A stretch of 64,000 bases of DNA from the NCBI GenBank assembly GCA_963786495.1, contig CAWAZL010000002.1, forward strand, positions 1,240,001 to 1,304,000, read 5' to 3'. The position numbers and the translations under genes were made by a program. The DNA comes from JALZKA01 sp963786495 (GTDB taxonomy: Bacteria > Actinomycetota > Thermoleophilia > Solirubrobacterales > 70-9). Of this stretch, positions 8,312-17,330 are shown piece by piece. Positions within the stretch are counted from its first letter, which is position 1; every line of letters begins with the position of its first letter. The notes beneath the pieces are model-generated. The model was not told the origin of the DNA, ran no database searches, and was given only the letters and a program-made list of their open reading frames with translations.

Positions 8312-8716
8312 TGTGTTTGTGTCTGCCTTATCCAGATCTAGAGAGCAGGAGTTGATGCAGTAGCGGAGCCCGGTGGGGTTCGGGCCGTCGTCGAACACGT
8401 GGCCCAGATGGGAGCCGCAGCGCGAGCAGTTGACCTCCGTGCGCTTCATGAAGAAGCTGCGGTCGGTCTCGGTCGCGACGTTCTCGGAGTCCATCGGCTC
8501 GTAGAAGCTCGGCCAGCCGGTGCCGGAGTCGAACTTCGTGTCGGAGGTAAAGAGCTCCTGGCCGCACGCCTTACAGCGGTAGACGCCCTCGTCCTTCGAG
8601 TCCCAGTAGGCGCCCGTAAAGGCTCGCTCAGTGCCCTTCTCGCGCAGCACCTCGTACTCCTCGGGGGAGAGCTCCGTCCGCCACTCGGCTTCTGTCTTAT
8701 CGACCTTCTCAGTCAT
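8288..8716 (-). CDS. msrB: Peptide-methionine (R)-S-oxide reductase MsrB
   Basis: This 142-residue enzyme reduces the R form of methionine sulfoxide in proteins. Zinc-binding pairs are CKAC and CSRC. The substrate motif is GTGWPSFYEP, and the catalytic cysteine is in RYCINSCSLDL. GGAGGA lies 4-9 bases before the ATG. The last ten residues, TNTGSDPEGI, depart from the family. They are encoded by copies of the dispersed palindromic repeat, which therefore forms the end of this gene. Another copy of the repeat lies just upstream of the ribosome binding site. Confidence 0.95.
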   Translation of the reverse strand: MTEKVDKTEAEWRTELSPEEYEVLREKGTERAFTGAYWDSKDEGVYRCKACGQELFTSDTKFDSGTGWPSFYEPMDSENVATETDRSFFMKRTEVNCSRCGSHLGHVFDDGPNPTGLRYCINSCSLDLDKADTNTGSDPEGI

Positions 8717-8730
8717 TCATTCCTCCAGAG

Positions 8731-8789
8731 GGGGTCTGACCCCGCTTTGTCTACCTAATGCAGGCGATGTACGAGGGGTCTGACCCCTC
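8731..8789. repeat. Two GGGGTCTGACCCC repeats upstream of msrB
   Basis: One exact core is at 8731-8743 and a longer 17-bp copy, GAGGGGTCTGACCCCTC, is at 8773-8789. They flank about 30 bp between msrB (minus strand) and the thioesterase-like gene (plus strand). They occupy most of this divergent promoter region, so they may influence expression of either gene. Confidence 0.9.
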
Positions 8790-8837
8790 CGTTAAGGGTA
8801 GTCCCGCGAGGTGCTCGATCGTTACGTTTCGCCGCGT

Positions 8838-9626
8838 ATGTCAGGCGAGGCCTTCTACGAGCGGGATGGGGACCTCGTGATCCCGTCGGAGCTGACGCGG
8901 GGGCCCTGGGACAAGAACGCGCAGCATGCGGGCCCACCGGCTGCGCTTCTCGGCCATGCGATGGAGGCGCTTCCGGCTTCCGCTGACTCGATGCGGATCG
9001 GCCGCATCACCTACGAGGTCCTGCGGCCGGTGCCGATCGCGCCACTGCGAGTGGAGGCGCGGGTAGAGCGGGACGGACGGCGCGTGCAGATGCTGTCCGC
9101 TTCGCTCCACGCCGGCGACGACGAGGTGATGAGGGCACGGGGCTGGCGTCTTCGCGAGGAGCCGGTGGACTTTCCGGACGGTCTTCTCCCCGGGCCGCCG
9201 TCGCACGGCCCGGAGGACGGCGAGCCCGGCGAGTTCTTCCCGACAGGCTCGGAGGTCGGCTATCACTCGGCCGTCGAGTATCGATTCGTCACGGGGGCGT
9301 TCATCGAGCCGGGTCCGGCCACGGTCTGGATGCGCTCGCGAGTTTCCGTCATCGCCGGCGAGGAGATCTCGCCGCTCGGCAGGGTCCTCGTCGTTGCCGA
9401 CTCGGGCAACGGCGTCTCGGCGACGCTGGACTGGCGCCGCTTCCTATTCATCAACGTTGATCTGAGCGTCCACCTCCACCGCCTTCCAGCCGGCGAGTGG
9501 GTCTGTCTTGACGCCGTGACGCTGCCGCAGCCGGACGGCATCGGGCTCGCCGACACGCTGCTCCTCGACGAGCAGGGGCCGATCGGCCGGGCGGCGCAGA
9601 CGCTCCTTGTGGCCCCCAGGGGATGA
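8838..9626 (+). CDS. TesB-like acyl-CoA thioesterase family protein
   Basis: This protein of about 262 residues has the double hot-dog layout. The N-terminal half contains ELTRGPWDKNAQHAGPPAALL (near residue 18) and ITYEVLRPVPI. The C-terminal half contains SATLDWRRFLFINVDLSVHLHR and the end GIGLADTLLLDEQGPIGRAAQTL. Members hydrolyse acyl-CoA thioesters. I used the ATG at 8838 (MSGEAFYERDGDL); a GTG at 8811 would add nine residues. Neither has a strong ribosome binding site. Substrate is unknown. Confidence 0.82.
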   Translation: MSGEAFYERDGDLVIPSELTRGPWDKNAQHAGPPAALLGHAMEALPASADSMRIGRITYEVLRPVPIAPLRVEARVERDGRRVQMLSASLHAGDDEVMRARGWRLREEPVDFPDGLLPGPPSHGPEDGEPGEFFPTGSEVGYHSAVEYRFVTGAFIEPGPATVWMRSRVSVIAGEEISPLGRVLVVADSGNGVSATLDWRRFLFINVDLSVHLHRLPAGEWVCLDAVTLPQPDGIGLADTLLLDEQGPIGRAAQTLLVAPRG

Positions 9627-9731
9627 GAGGCGCCTCCTTCGGTTGACGGAGCGTCGTCCGTACTTTCCCGCAGCAGATCGTGTTGATCTGCGGATGAAAC
9701 GCGCTCCGATCGCCCCTACTCTGAGTAGCGC

Positions 9732-10430
9732 ATGATGCAACCAGCCCCCAGTCCGGCGCCCAGCGAGACGTCTGAGCCCAGGACCGACGAGATCAGGATC
9801 GTTCTTGCTGACGATCACGTAGTCGTGCGAAGCGCGCTGCGGATGCTGCTCGACGCCGAGCCCGGCTTGGAGGTTGTCGCCGAGGCGGGCGATGTCGACG
9901 GCGCGATCCGCTACCTCCGCGGCCACCGCCCCGAGGTCTTGATTCTCGACCTGAACATGCCCGGCCGCGCGAGCCTAGAAGCGCTCCCCGACATCACCGA
10001 GGCTTCGCCCGAAACGCAGGTCGTCGTCCTGACCATGCAATCCGAGCCCGCTTTCGCCCGCGAGGCGATGCAGGCCGGCGTCCTCGGTTACATCCTCAAG
10101 GAGGCGGCCGACACGGAGTTGGTCAAGGCCGTCCGGCTGGCCGCTCAGGGCAGGACATACCTTCAGCCCGACCTCGGCGCACGCCTCGCGGCCGAGCCAC
10201 CCGAGGCGCCTGACGACCTCTCCGATCGCGAGCTCGAGATCCTCCGGTTCATCGCGCTCGGCCACACGAACGGCGAGATCGCCGAGCAACTCCTGATCAG
10301 CGTTCGCACCGTCGAGTCACACCGCTCCCACATCCAGCAAAAGCTCCACCTGGCGAAACGCTCCGAACTGGTCCGCTACGCCCTCGAACGGGGCATGCTG
10401 GACGCCGAACAGGGCGCCCCCCGCGACTAG
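9732..10430 (+). CDS. NarL/FixJ-family response regulator with LuxR-type helix-turn-helix
   Basis: This 232-residue protein has a receiver domain (residues 21-140). The acidic pocket is in VLADDH, the phospho-acceptor is Asp73 in LILDLNMPG, and the lysine is in YILKEA. The C-terminal LuxR helix-turn-helix (from about 165) contains LSDRELEILRFIALGHTN and RTVESHRSHIQQKL. It is convergent with, and presumably the partner of, the HisKA_3-type kinase gene at 10297-11575. The last 134 bp of the two frames overlap on opposite strands. Confidence 0.93.
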   Translation: MMQPAPSPAPSETSEPRTDEIRIVLADDHVVVRSALRMLLDAEPGLEVVAEAGDVDGAIRYLRGHRPEVLILDLNMPGRASLEALPDITEASPETQVVVLTMQSEPAFAREAMQAGVLGYILKEAADTELVKAVRLAAQGRTYLQPDLGARLAAEPPEAPDDLSDRELEILRFIALGHTNGEIAEQLLISVRTVESHRSHIQQKLHLAKRSELVRYALERGMLDAEQGAPRD

Positions 10431-11575
10431 GCCGCGCTGCGTCTTCGCGGCGGAGGCCTCGGGCTGGGCGTTCGAGGGGGATTCGGCCTCGTAGGACTGT
10501 GCCCGTTCCCGGTGTCGAGACGATCGTCAGGCTGCCGCCGGCCAGGGCGACGCGCTCGCGCATCCCGATCAGGCCGAAGCCGGTCGGCCGCGAATCCATG
10601 TCGAAGCCGATCCCGTCGTCGCGGACGACGATCGAGACCGAGGTCTTGTCCTGCTCGACTTCGATCCAGACGGTCTCCGCTTCGGCGTGCTTGGAGACGT
10701 TCGTGAGCGCCTCCTGGACGAGGCGGTAGACGCCGGACTCGAGTTCGCGGTCAAGGCGTTCTGCGACCCCGCCCTCTCGCGCCAGGCTCAGGACCACCTG
10801 CGTGTCCATCCCGGTCGAGGCGGTGTGGTTGTCGACCAGGCCTTCGATCGCGGCTCCCAGGCCCAGCTCGTCGAGCGCTGCCGGACGAAGCTCGGTGATC
10901 AGCGATCGGAGGTTCGCGATCTCGTCCTCAACGAGGGCGACCGCGGTCGCCACCTCCTGACCCATCTCGTGCGGGGTCGAGCCGCAGGGATGCGGCAAGG
11001 CGCACCCGCAACGCGCCGAGGCCCTGCAGGGTCTCGTCGTGGAGCTCGCGCGCCCACTTTGCGCGCTCGCGCTCCGCGACGTCGATTGACTCGCGGAGGC
11101 GCGCCTCCGCCATCGATTGCGCGGCGGCCAGCGCCATCGCTGCGCTCGCCGCAAAGCCCATCAGTAGCGCTTCGTCTTCGGCCGCGAACTCGGGGTCGTC
11201 TCCAACGTGATCGAACGCCGCGAGCACCCCGATCGCCCGTCCGCGATACGAGAGCGGCACGAGGAGGGCAGCCTTGGCGACGACTCCCAGCTCGTCTAGC
11301 GAGATCCCCAGGCGGCCGCTGATCGGGGCCACCCGCTCGGCCTCGCCCTCGGCCATCACATTCCTCCACGCGGACCCGTCGGCCTGAAGCCGGACGCCTC
11401 TGCGCTCCACCTTGAAGTCGCCCGTCGTCGCCGCGACGACCAGGAGGCCGCGGTCCTCGAGAAGGACCATGACCGTTCGCGCTTCGACCAGGGACCGCGC
11501 GCGCTCGACCACGGTCTCGAGTACCCGGTCCAGGCGGGTCTCGCCCTCGTCCCAGCCGGTCTCGACTTGGCTCAT
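10297..11575 (-). pseudogene. GAF-domain sensor histidine kinase (HisKA_3/NarX type), frameshifted
   Basis: The first part (ATG at 11575, MSQVETGWDEG) encodes a GAF domain and the HisKA_3 dimerisation helix. The phospho-histidine is in ERAKWARELHDETLQGLG. The frame then shifts at 10973-10976, where the plus strand has GGGG. Removing one base joins ASLRLDP to HEMGQEVATAVALVE, and the reading continues through ITELRPAALDELGLG into the ATPase domain (DDGIGFD, GFGLIGMRERV). The region is 3n+1 long, consistent with one extra base. The C-terminus after RGRIPLE is arginine-rich and runs 134 bp into the convergent regulator gene, so the true end is uncertain. This is either decay or a sequence error. 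Confidence 0.8.
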
Positions 11576-11635
11576 CGGGCGATTATCTCGCCGAAGGCCC
11601 TGTGTTGCGTCGGTTCGATTGGGTACGGGAGGGGC

Positions 11636-12128
11636 ATGGACACGAAGTTCGTCGGCATATACATGAATGACCATCTCGCCGGATCGACCGTCGGCTTGGA
11701 GCTCGCGAAGCGCGCCGCCTCAAGCAACGAGGGCACGCGAGCTGGGCGATTTCCTCGAAGGGCTAGCGACGGAAATCGAGGGCGAGCGCGAGATCCTGAA
11801 ATCCATGATGGACCACCTCGGGGTAGCTCAGAACCGCTTCAAGGTTCCCGCTGCGTGGGCGGCCGAGAAGGTCGGCCGGCTCAAGCCGAACGGCCAGCTG
11901 ACTGGCTACTCGCCACTTTCACGCCTGATCGAGATGGAGGGCCTCGCACTCGGCGTTACCGGAAAGCTCTCGCTCTGGCGCGCGTTGGCCGCGACGAGTA
12001 CCGATCTCAGCTCCTTCGACCTGGACGGGCTGATTGATCAGGCCCGCAGGCAGCGCGACGGCCTCGAGAAGCACAGGATCCAAGCGGCTAAGGACGCATT
12101 CGGCGCGCCGATCCCGTCCGAAGCCTGA
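11636..12128 (+). pseudogene. Conserved actinobacterial protein of unknown function, frameshifted
   Basis: The ATG at 11636 follows GGGAGGGG and encodes MDTKFVGIYMNDHLAG and the helix GLELAKRAASSNEGT. The frame then shifts near 11737-11742 and continues as ELGDFLEGLATEIEGERE to IQAAKDAFGAP in the next frame. Dropping one base gives a 163-residue, mostly helical protein with the motif LKPNGQLTGYSPLSRLIEMEGL. I recall a common actinobacterial hypothetical family of this pattern, possibly ferritin-like in fold, but no function is known. It is divergent from the kinase gene. Confidence 0.75.
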
Positions 12129-12132
12129 GGGC

Positions 12133-13293
12133 CTACTCCCGCTCAATCCGCTCGAGGCCCAGCCAGCTCGCCATGAGCGAGAGCTCGGCGCCCAGCGCCT
12201 CGCCCGTCTCTGCCGGCGCGTGGGGCTCGTGATGCTCGGCGCGGACCATCAAGACGCCCCGGGCGCGGTCTGCCTTGAGGTCGACTCGGGCGACGAGCCG
12301 GTCGCCCAGGAGGAACGGCAGGACGTAATAGCCGTGGACACGCTTCGGCGCCGGGACGTAAATCTCGAGCCGGTAGGCGAATCCGAAGATGCGCTCGACT
12401 CGCGGGCGCGCCCAGATCAGCGGATCGAAGGGCCCGATCAGCGCCTGCGCGTCCACCTTGCGTGGGATCTTGGCGCCGTGCCACAGGTAGCCGCGGGTCC
12501 GGCCCCAGCCCTCGACCTCGATGGGGAGGAGCTCACCGGCCTCGACCAGGTCGGCCACACGCTCTTTTGCCTCGGCGGCCGGGATCCGGAAGTAGTCGCG
12601 GAGGTCCGCTTCGGCGGCGACGCCTTGGCCGTGCGCGGCGATCCGGATCAGCTCGCGCTGGGCCTCCTCGACGGATGGCGTCGGAGCGTTCACGACCCCT
12701 GCGGGCAGGACACGCTCGGTCAGGTCGTAGAGCCGCTCGAAGCGCCGCCGGCGTGCGGACGAGATCTGACCTGACCAGAACAGCCACTCGAGGGCGCGCT
12801 TATGGTCCGACCAGTCCCACCAGGGCCCGGCGCGCCGGGGACGCTCCGCCAGGTCCGACGCCGCCACAGGCCCACGGTCGGCAACCGAGGCCAGGACCTC
12901 GGAGACAAGCTCGGGCTGCTCGCGGAAGACGCGCTGCATCCCGCCCCAGGAGTCCGTGTGAGCGCGGTCCATGCGCCAGCGCAGAAGCGGCTGTGTCGCG
13001 ACGGGGATGAGCGACGCCTCATGCCCCCAGTACTCGAAGAGCCGGCGCGGCGCGTAGTGCGCCGCGCGATCGAGGAGCTCGCGGTTGTACGGACCGAGGC
13101 GGCTCCAGAGCGGTAGGTAGTGGGCCCGCTCGAGGACGTTCACCGAGTCGATCTGGATCAGGCCGATGCGTCCCAAGGCCCGCCGCAGGTCGTGCCCTGT
13201 GGGCTCGCCGGCCGGTCGCGCATCGGCGAATCCCTGCGACGCGAGCGCAATCCGCCGGGCCTCGGAGGCCGAGATCTTCACGCGGCGGGACAC
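12133..13293 (-). CDS. Winged-helix DNA-binding (YcaQ-like, HTH_42) protein
   Basis: This protein of about 386 residues starts at GTG 13293 (VSRRVKISASEARR). The typical opening has LGRIGLIQIDSVNVLERAHYL and the order SRLGPYNRELLDRAAHY, RRLFEYWGHEASL, then LEWLFWSGQISSARRRRFERLYDLTERVLP. The C-terminal barrel contains IGPFDPLIWARPRVERIFGF. Relatives include the interstrand-crosslink DNA glycosylase YcaQ of E. coli and AlkX/AlkZ. A DNA repair role is inferred from the family. It is divergent from typA with about 46 bp between the starts. Confidence 0.88.
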   Translation of the reverse strand: MSRRVKISASEARRIALASQGFADARPAGEPTGHDLRRALGRIGLIQIDSVNVLERAHYLPLWSRLGPYNRELLDRAAHYAPRRLFEYWGHEASLIPVATQPLLRWRMDRAHTDSWGGMQRVFREQPELVSEVLASVADRGPVAASDLAERPRRAGPWWDWSDHKRALEWLFWSGQISSARRRRFERLYDLTERVLPAGVVNAPTPSVEEAQRELIRIAAHGQGVAAEADLRDYFRIPAAEAKERVADLVEAGELLPIEVEGWGRTRGYLWHGAKIPRKVDAQALIGPFDPLIWARPRVERIFGFAYRLEIYVPAPKRVHGYYVLPFLLGDRLVARVDLKADRARGVLMVRAEHHEPHAPAETGEALGAELSLMASWLGLERIERE

Positions 13294-13339
13294 CCGGCCC
13301 AAGGTATCGGCGCGCGCCTCACAGCTACGTTCAGCTGCC

Positions 13340-15181
13340 GTGCCCGAGCTCCGGAACATCGCGATCGTCTCCCACGTCGACCATGGCAAGACCACCCTGG
13401 TCGACGTGATGCTGCGCCAATCCGGGACCTTCTCCGCCCACGAGGAACTCGTCGAGCGCGTGATGGACTCTGGGGATCAGGAGCGCGAGCGCGGAATCAC
13501 CATCCTCGCCAAGAACGCGGCCTTCCGCTACGAGGCTAAGGACGGCCGCGCGATCAAGGTCAACGTGGTCGACACCCCCGGGCACGCCGACTTCGGCGGC
13601 GAGGTGGAGCGCGGACTCACCATGGTTGACGGCGTCCTCCTTCTCGTCGACGCCTCCGAGGGCCCCCTTCCGCAGACGCGCTTCGTCCTACGCAAGGCGC
13701 TCGAGCAGCGCCTGCCGGTGATCCTGGTCGTGAACAAGGTGGATCGCGATGACGCGCGGATCGAAGAGGTCGTCGATGCGGTCCTCGAGCTCTTCATGGA
13801 CCTGGACGCGACCGACGAGCAGATCGATTTCCCGATCCTCTACGCCTCGGCGCGAAACGGCTGGGCGGCGACTGAGCAAGGGGTCGAGGGGACCGATCTA
13901 ATTCCCCTCTTCGAGGCGATCGTCGAGCACGTCCCGGCGCCCGGGCGCGACGAGACGGGCCCGCTCCAGGCCCTGGTCACGAATCTCGACTCGTCGCCGT
14001 ATCACGGCCGGCTCGCCGTCTGCCGCGTCGAACGAGGCGTCATCAGGAATGGACAGTCCGTGACCCTCCTGACGCGCGAAGGGGAGGCAAAGCCCGCCAA
14101 GATCTCAGCGCTTTACGTCTCGGAAGGCCTCGACCGCATCGAGGCGGCGGAGGCCCTAGCCGGCGAAGTCGCGGTGGTCGCGGGCATTCCGGAGGTGACG
14201 ATCGGGGAGACGCTTGCCGATCCCGAGACGCCTGAGGCCTTGCCGCTCCTCGACGTCGATGAGCCGGCTCTGACGATGACCATTGGCGTCAACACCTCGC
14301 CGCTTGCCGGACTCTCCGGCTCAAAGCTCACCGGCCGCCAGATCGAGGAGCGGCTCGAGGCGGAGCTGGTGGGCAACGTGTCCATCCGCGTCGAGCCAAC
14401 CGAGCGCCCGGACACGTGGGAGGTCCAGGGGCGCGGCGAGCTTCAGCTGGCCGTCCTCGTCGAGACGATGCGGCGCGAGGGCTATGAGATGACCGTGGGC
14501 AAGCCGAAGGTCGTTACGCGGGAGATAAACGGCAAGAGACACGAGCCGCTCGAGCGGCTTTCGATCGACGTGCCCGAGGAGTACATGGGCGTCCTGACGC
14601 AGCTTCTCGCGCTCAGGAAGGGCCGCCTGGAGCACATGGTGAACCACGACACGGGCTGGATCCGCCTCGAGTTCCTTGTGCCCGCGCGCGGCCTGATAGG
14701 CCTGCGATCGGAGTTCCTGACCGAGACCCGAGGCACCGGGATCATCCACTCGACCTTTGAGACGTGGGCGCCCTGGTTCGGCGAGATCAAGACGAGGCCG
14801 ACGGGCTCACTGGTTGCCGACCGGCGCGGCAAGACCGCCGCGTTCGCGCTGATGAACCTCCAGGAGCGCGGGCGGCTGTTCGTCGGCGCGGGCGAAGAGG
14901 TCTACGAAGGCGTGATCGTCGGCGAGAACGCGCGCTCCGAGGATCTGAACGTGAATCCGATCAAGGAAAAGCAGCAGACCAATATCCGCTCCGCGGGCGC
15001 CGACGAAGCGATCAAGCTGGTCCCGCACCTCGACTTCTCGCTCGACCAAGCGCTTGAGTTCATCGCCGAGGACGAGTGCGTCGAAGTGACGCCCGCCGAT
15101 GTGCGGCTTCGCAAGGTCGCCCTGTCGGCGACCGACCGGGTCCGGCTCGCACGAGCCGCGAAGTCCGTTACCTCGGATTGA
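13340..15181 (+). CDS. typA: Ribosome-associated GTPase TypA/BipA
   Basis: This 613-residue translational GTPase has the G1 motif in HVDHGKTTLVD, G2 in ERGITI, G3 DTPGHADFGGE and G4 NKVDRDDARIEE. After domain II it has the TypA-specific C-terminus (LMNLQERGRLFVGAGEEVYEG and the KEKQQTNIRSAGADEA block). TypA acts on the ribosome during stress and cold adaptation. The GTG start at 13340 (VPELRNIAIVSHVDH) fits the family; the longer upstream frame would run into the divergent gene. The stop overlaps the convergent SPW gene by 14 bp. Confidence 0.96.
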   Translation: MPELRNIAIVSHVDHGKTTLVDVMLRQSGTFSAHEELVERVMDSGDQERERGITILAKNAAFRYEAKDGRAIKVNVVDTPGHADFGGEVERGLTMVDGVLLLVDASEGPLPQTRFVLRKALEQRLPVILVVNKVDRDDARIEEVVDAVLELFMDLDATDEQIDFPILYASARNGWAATEQGVEGTDLIPLFEAIVEHVPAPGRDETGPLQALVTNLDSSPYHGRLAVCRVERGVIRNGQSVTLLTREGEAKPAKISALYVSEGLDRIEAAEALAGEVAVVAGIPEVTIGETLADPETPEALPLLDVDEPALTMTIGVNTSPLAGLSGSKLTGRQIEERLEAELVGNVSIRVEPTERPDTWEVQGRGELQLAVLVETMRREGYEMTVGKPKVVTREINGKRHEPLERLSIDVPEEYMGVLTQLLALRKGRLEHMVNHDTGWIRLEFLVPARGLIGLRSEFLTETRGTGIIHSTFETWAPWFGEIKTRPTGSLVADRRGKTAAFALMNLQERGRLFVGAGEEVYEGVIVGENARSEDLNVNPIKEKQQTNIRSAGADEAIKLVPHLDFSLDQALEFIAEDECVEVTPADVRLRKVALSATDRVRLARAAKSVTSD

Positions 15182-15668
15182 GCTCGCGCCCGCGCTGAAT
15201 CCCCGCAAGCCCGATCAGGGAGAGCAGGGCGATGATGGCGCCGAAGGACGCCTGGTTCCACTGCCCGGCCGGCGGGGCGTCGAGGATGAACGCCGAGACG
15301 GCAAGCCAGGCGCCGATGGCGAAGGTGATGAGGCCAAGAGCCCCCGGGTTCCACCGGCCGGTCGCGCGCGCGATCGAGAAGACGACTACCAGGACGCCGC
15401 ACACGACCGGGTTCCAAGCGGCATCGTCCGGGCTGTAGCCGAGCGCCTCCGGCGAGAAGATGAGCCAGATGCCCACGGCGGCTGTGACAAGCGCCGTGCC
15501 CACCGCCTCGTCGCGCCAGCCCGTCGCTCTGGGGGCGACGCTCGGACGTGCCGCGCCGTCCGGCGCAGGCTCGTCGGGCGGAGTGTCAACGGGTGGGGCG
15601 GCATCCACCGGCGCGTGCGCCTCGTGGGGGACCACATCGGGTTCGGTGCCGGTTCTTTGCTCGCTCAT
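15168..15668 (-). CDS. SPW-repeat membrane protein
   Basis: This 166-residue protein has a 60-residue proline-, alanine- and acid-rich N-terminus. Four membrane segments follow, arranged as two SPW-like repeats. The first reads GIWLIFSPEALGYSPDD with AAWNPVVCGVLVVVFSI. The second reads RWNPGALGLITFAIGAWLAV with WNQASFGAIIALL. The family is common in Actinobacteria with unknown function. The ATG at 15668 (MSEQRTGTEPD) was chosen. It overlaps the typA 3' end by 14 bp. Confidence 0.82.
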   Translation of the reverse strand: MSEQRTGTEPDVVPHEAHAPVDAAPPVDTPPDEPAPDGAARPSVAPRATGWRDEAVGTALVTAAVGIWLIFSPEALGYSPDDAAWNPVVCGVLVVVFSIARATGRWNPGALGLITFAIGAWLAVSAFILDAPPAGQWNQASFGAIIALLSLIGLAGIQRGRELNPR

Positions 15669-15692
15669 GCTCCACCGCCTACCCTGAATCGT

Positions 15693-15965
15693 ATGTGTCG
15701 AAATATCCGCACCCTTCATAACTTCGAGCCACCCGCGACCGAGGAGGAGGTCCAAGACGCAGCGCTTCAGTACGTACGCAAGATCTCAGGATCGACGAAG
15801 CCTTCGCAAGCCAACAAGGAGGCGTTTGAGCGCGCCGTCGACGAAGTCGCCCATGCGACCCGTCATCTGCTCGACGCACTCGTGACGAATGCGCCTCCCA
15901 AGGACCGCGAGATCGAGGCCGCGAAGCGCCGTGCACGGGCGCAAGAGCGCTACGCCTCCGCGTGA
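15693..15965 (+). CDS. DUF2277 family protein
   Basis: This 90-residue protein begins MCRNIRTLHNFEPPATEEEV and continues with AALQYVRKISGSTKPSQANKEAF, the signature of DUF2277. It is small, helical and of unknown function. The ATG at 15693 lies 24 bp from the divergent SPW gene. Its stop overlaps the GTG of the following methyltransferase (GTGA), so the two are likely cotranslated. Confidence 0.9.
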   Translation: MCRNIRTLHNFEPPATEEEVQDAALQYVRKISGSTKPSQANKEAFERAVDEVAHATRHLLDALVTNAPPKDREIEAAKRRARAQERYASA

Positions 15966-16756
15966 GCGTCCCCGCGGAGGAGCTTCCCGAACACGTTCGC
16001 CGCAACCGCGAGCACTGGGACGAGTGGGCGAAGGAGTACGTCACTAACGCCGAGAAGAACTGGCGGGACGACGAGCCGACCTGGGGGATCTGGGGCGTGC
16101 CCGAGGCCGACGTGGGGATGATCCCCTCAGACCTCGAGGGCAGGGACGTCATCGAGCTCGGCTGCGGTACGGCCTACGTCTCCGCATGGCTCGCCCGCCG
16201 CGGCGCCAAGCCCGTGGGTATCGACAACTCCGAGGAGCAGCTCGCCACCGCTCGCAGGATGCAGGCCGAGCACGGCCTCGAGTTTCCGCTCATCCACGGG
16301 AACGCCGAGGAGTGCCCGCTGCCGGACGCGAGCTTCGACCTCGCGATCTCCGAGTACGGGGCGTGTCTTTGGTGCGACCCGTACAAGTGGATTCCGGAGG
16401 CGCGGCGTCTTTTGCGCCCCGGCGGAAAGCTCGTCTTCTACACCAACGCTGCGTTCCTCATGCCGTTCGTAGAGCAGGAGGGCGACGATCCCGTCGGCGA
16501 GACGCTCCTGCGCCCGTACCTGGGCATGTACCGCTTCGAGTGGGAGGACGATGACGACGACTCGGTCGAGTTTCACCTGCCGCACGGCGAGATGATCGAC
16601 CTGCTGAGAAGCGAGGGCTTCGATGTCGAGCGCCTCGTGGAGGTCTGCCCGCCCGAGGACGCCACCTCCACCTACACGATCGCGAGTCTCGATTGGGCGC
16701 GCAAATGGCCGACCGAAGAGGCGTGGATGGCGCGCCTTCGCGACGGCGCCGGCTGA
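15962..16756 (+). CDS. Class I SAM-dependent methyltransferase
   Basis: This 264-residue enzyme has SAM motif I VIELGCGTAYVSAWLARRG (near residue 62) and the acidic binding residue in VGIDNSEEQL. Motif II is in FDLAISEYGACLW, followed by EARRLLRPGGKLVFYT. The N-terminus HVRRNREHWDEWAKEYV is a usual start for this type. The target molecule is unknown. It is translationally coupled to the DUF2277 gene. Confidence 0.9.
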   Translation: MSVPAEELPEHVRRNREHWDEWAKEYVTNAEKNWRDDEPTWGIWGVPEADVGMIPSDLEGRDVIELGCGTAYVSAWLARRGAKPVGIDNSEEQLATARRMQAEHGLEFPLIHGNAEECPLPDASFDLAISEYGACLWCDPYKWIPEARRLLRPGGKLVFYTNAAFLMPFVEQEGDDPVGETLLRPYLGMYRFEWEDDDDDSVEFHLPHGEMIDLLRSEGFDVERLVEVCPPEDATSTYTIASLDWARKWPTEEAWMARLRDGAG

Positions 16757-16769
16757 GCTTTTCGTCGGC

Positions 16770-17330
16770 GTGGAATATCGCGTCTACGTCGTCGAGCTGG
16801 CCTATGGCGCCGGCCCCCGCCGAGACCCTCGCATCCCCTGGGTGTACGTGGGCTCCAGCGCCCGCGACCCGGAACTGCGCTTGGCCCAGCACCGTCGCGG
16901 CTACAAGTCGTCTCGTCTGGTCAAGCGGCACGCGCTGAGGCTTCGGCCCGACCTCTACGAGGACCTGGAGCCGCTTCGCACTTCGAAGGCGGGCGTCCAG
17001 GCCGAGGAGGAGCGAGCGCGTGAGCTCGCGGCTTGCGGGTTCGTGGCCCACTCCGACGGGATCTCGTTCGGGGAGGGTGCCGGCGGTTGGGAGGAGTGGG
17101 GACCGGATCGCGTCGGACGCGTCGCCAGGCACGTCGAGCGCGCGGTTCGCGAGCTGACGGACGCGGCGTTCGAGCCGCTCAGCGCCGCCGACTGCGCCCG
17201 ACTACTGCACGGCGAGCGCGGCTTCTGGGTGGAGCGCTACCTTGACACGAGCGATCCGCCGCCCTCTTACGGGCTGTTCGCGCACGTGAGCCTCGATGCG
17301 TTGCGATCGCTCGCGACCCGCGCGGACTAG
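16770..17330 (+). CDS. GIY-YIG-like protein, function unknown
   Basis: This 186-residue protein starts at GTG 16770, 13 bp after the methyltransferase. The N-terminal half resembles a GIY-YIG nuclease fold: YRVYVVELAYG (first strand), WVYVGSSARDPELRLAQHRRG (second strand, arginine helix and histidine). The classical catalytic glutamate is not clear to me. The C-terminal half has LSAADCARLLHGERGFWVERYL and no recognised domain. It could be a nuclease or a DNA-binding relative without activity. Its stop overlaps the csoR stop by 4 bases. Confidence 0.7.
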   Translation: MEYRVYVVELAYGAGPRRDPRIPWVYVGSSARDPELRLAQHRRGYKSSRLVKRHALRLRPDLYEDLEPLRTSKAGVQAEEERARELAACGFVAHSDGISFGEGAGGWEEWGPDRVGRVARHVERAVRELTDAAFEPLSAADCARLLHGERGFWVERYLDTSDPPPSYGLFAHVSLDALRSLATRAD

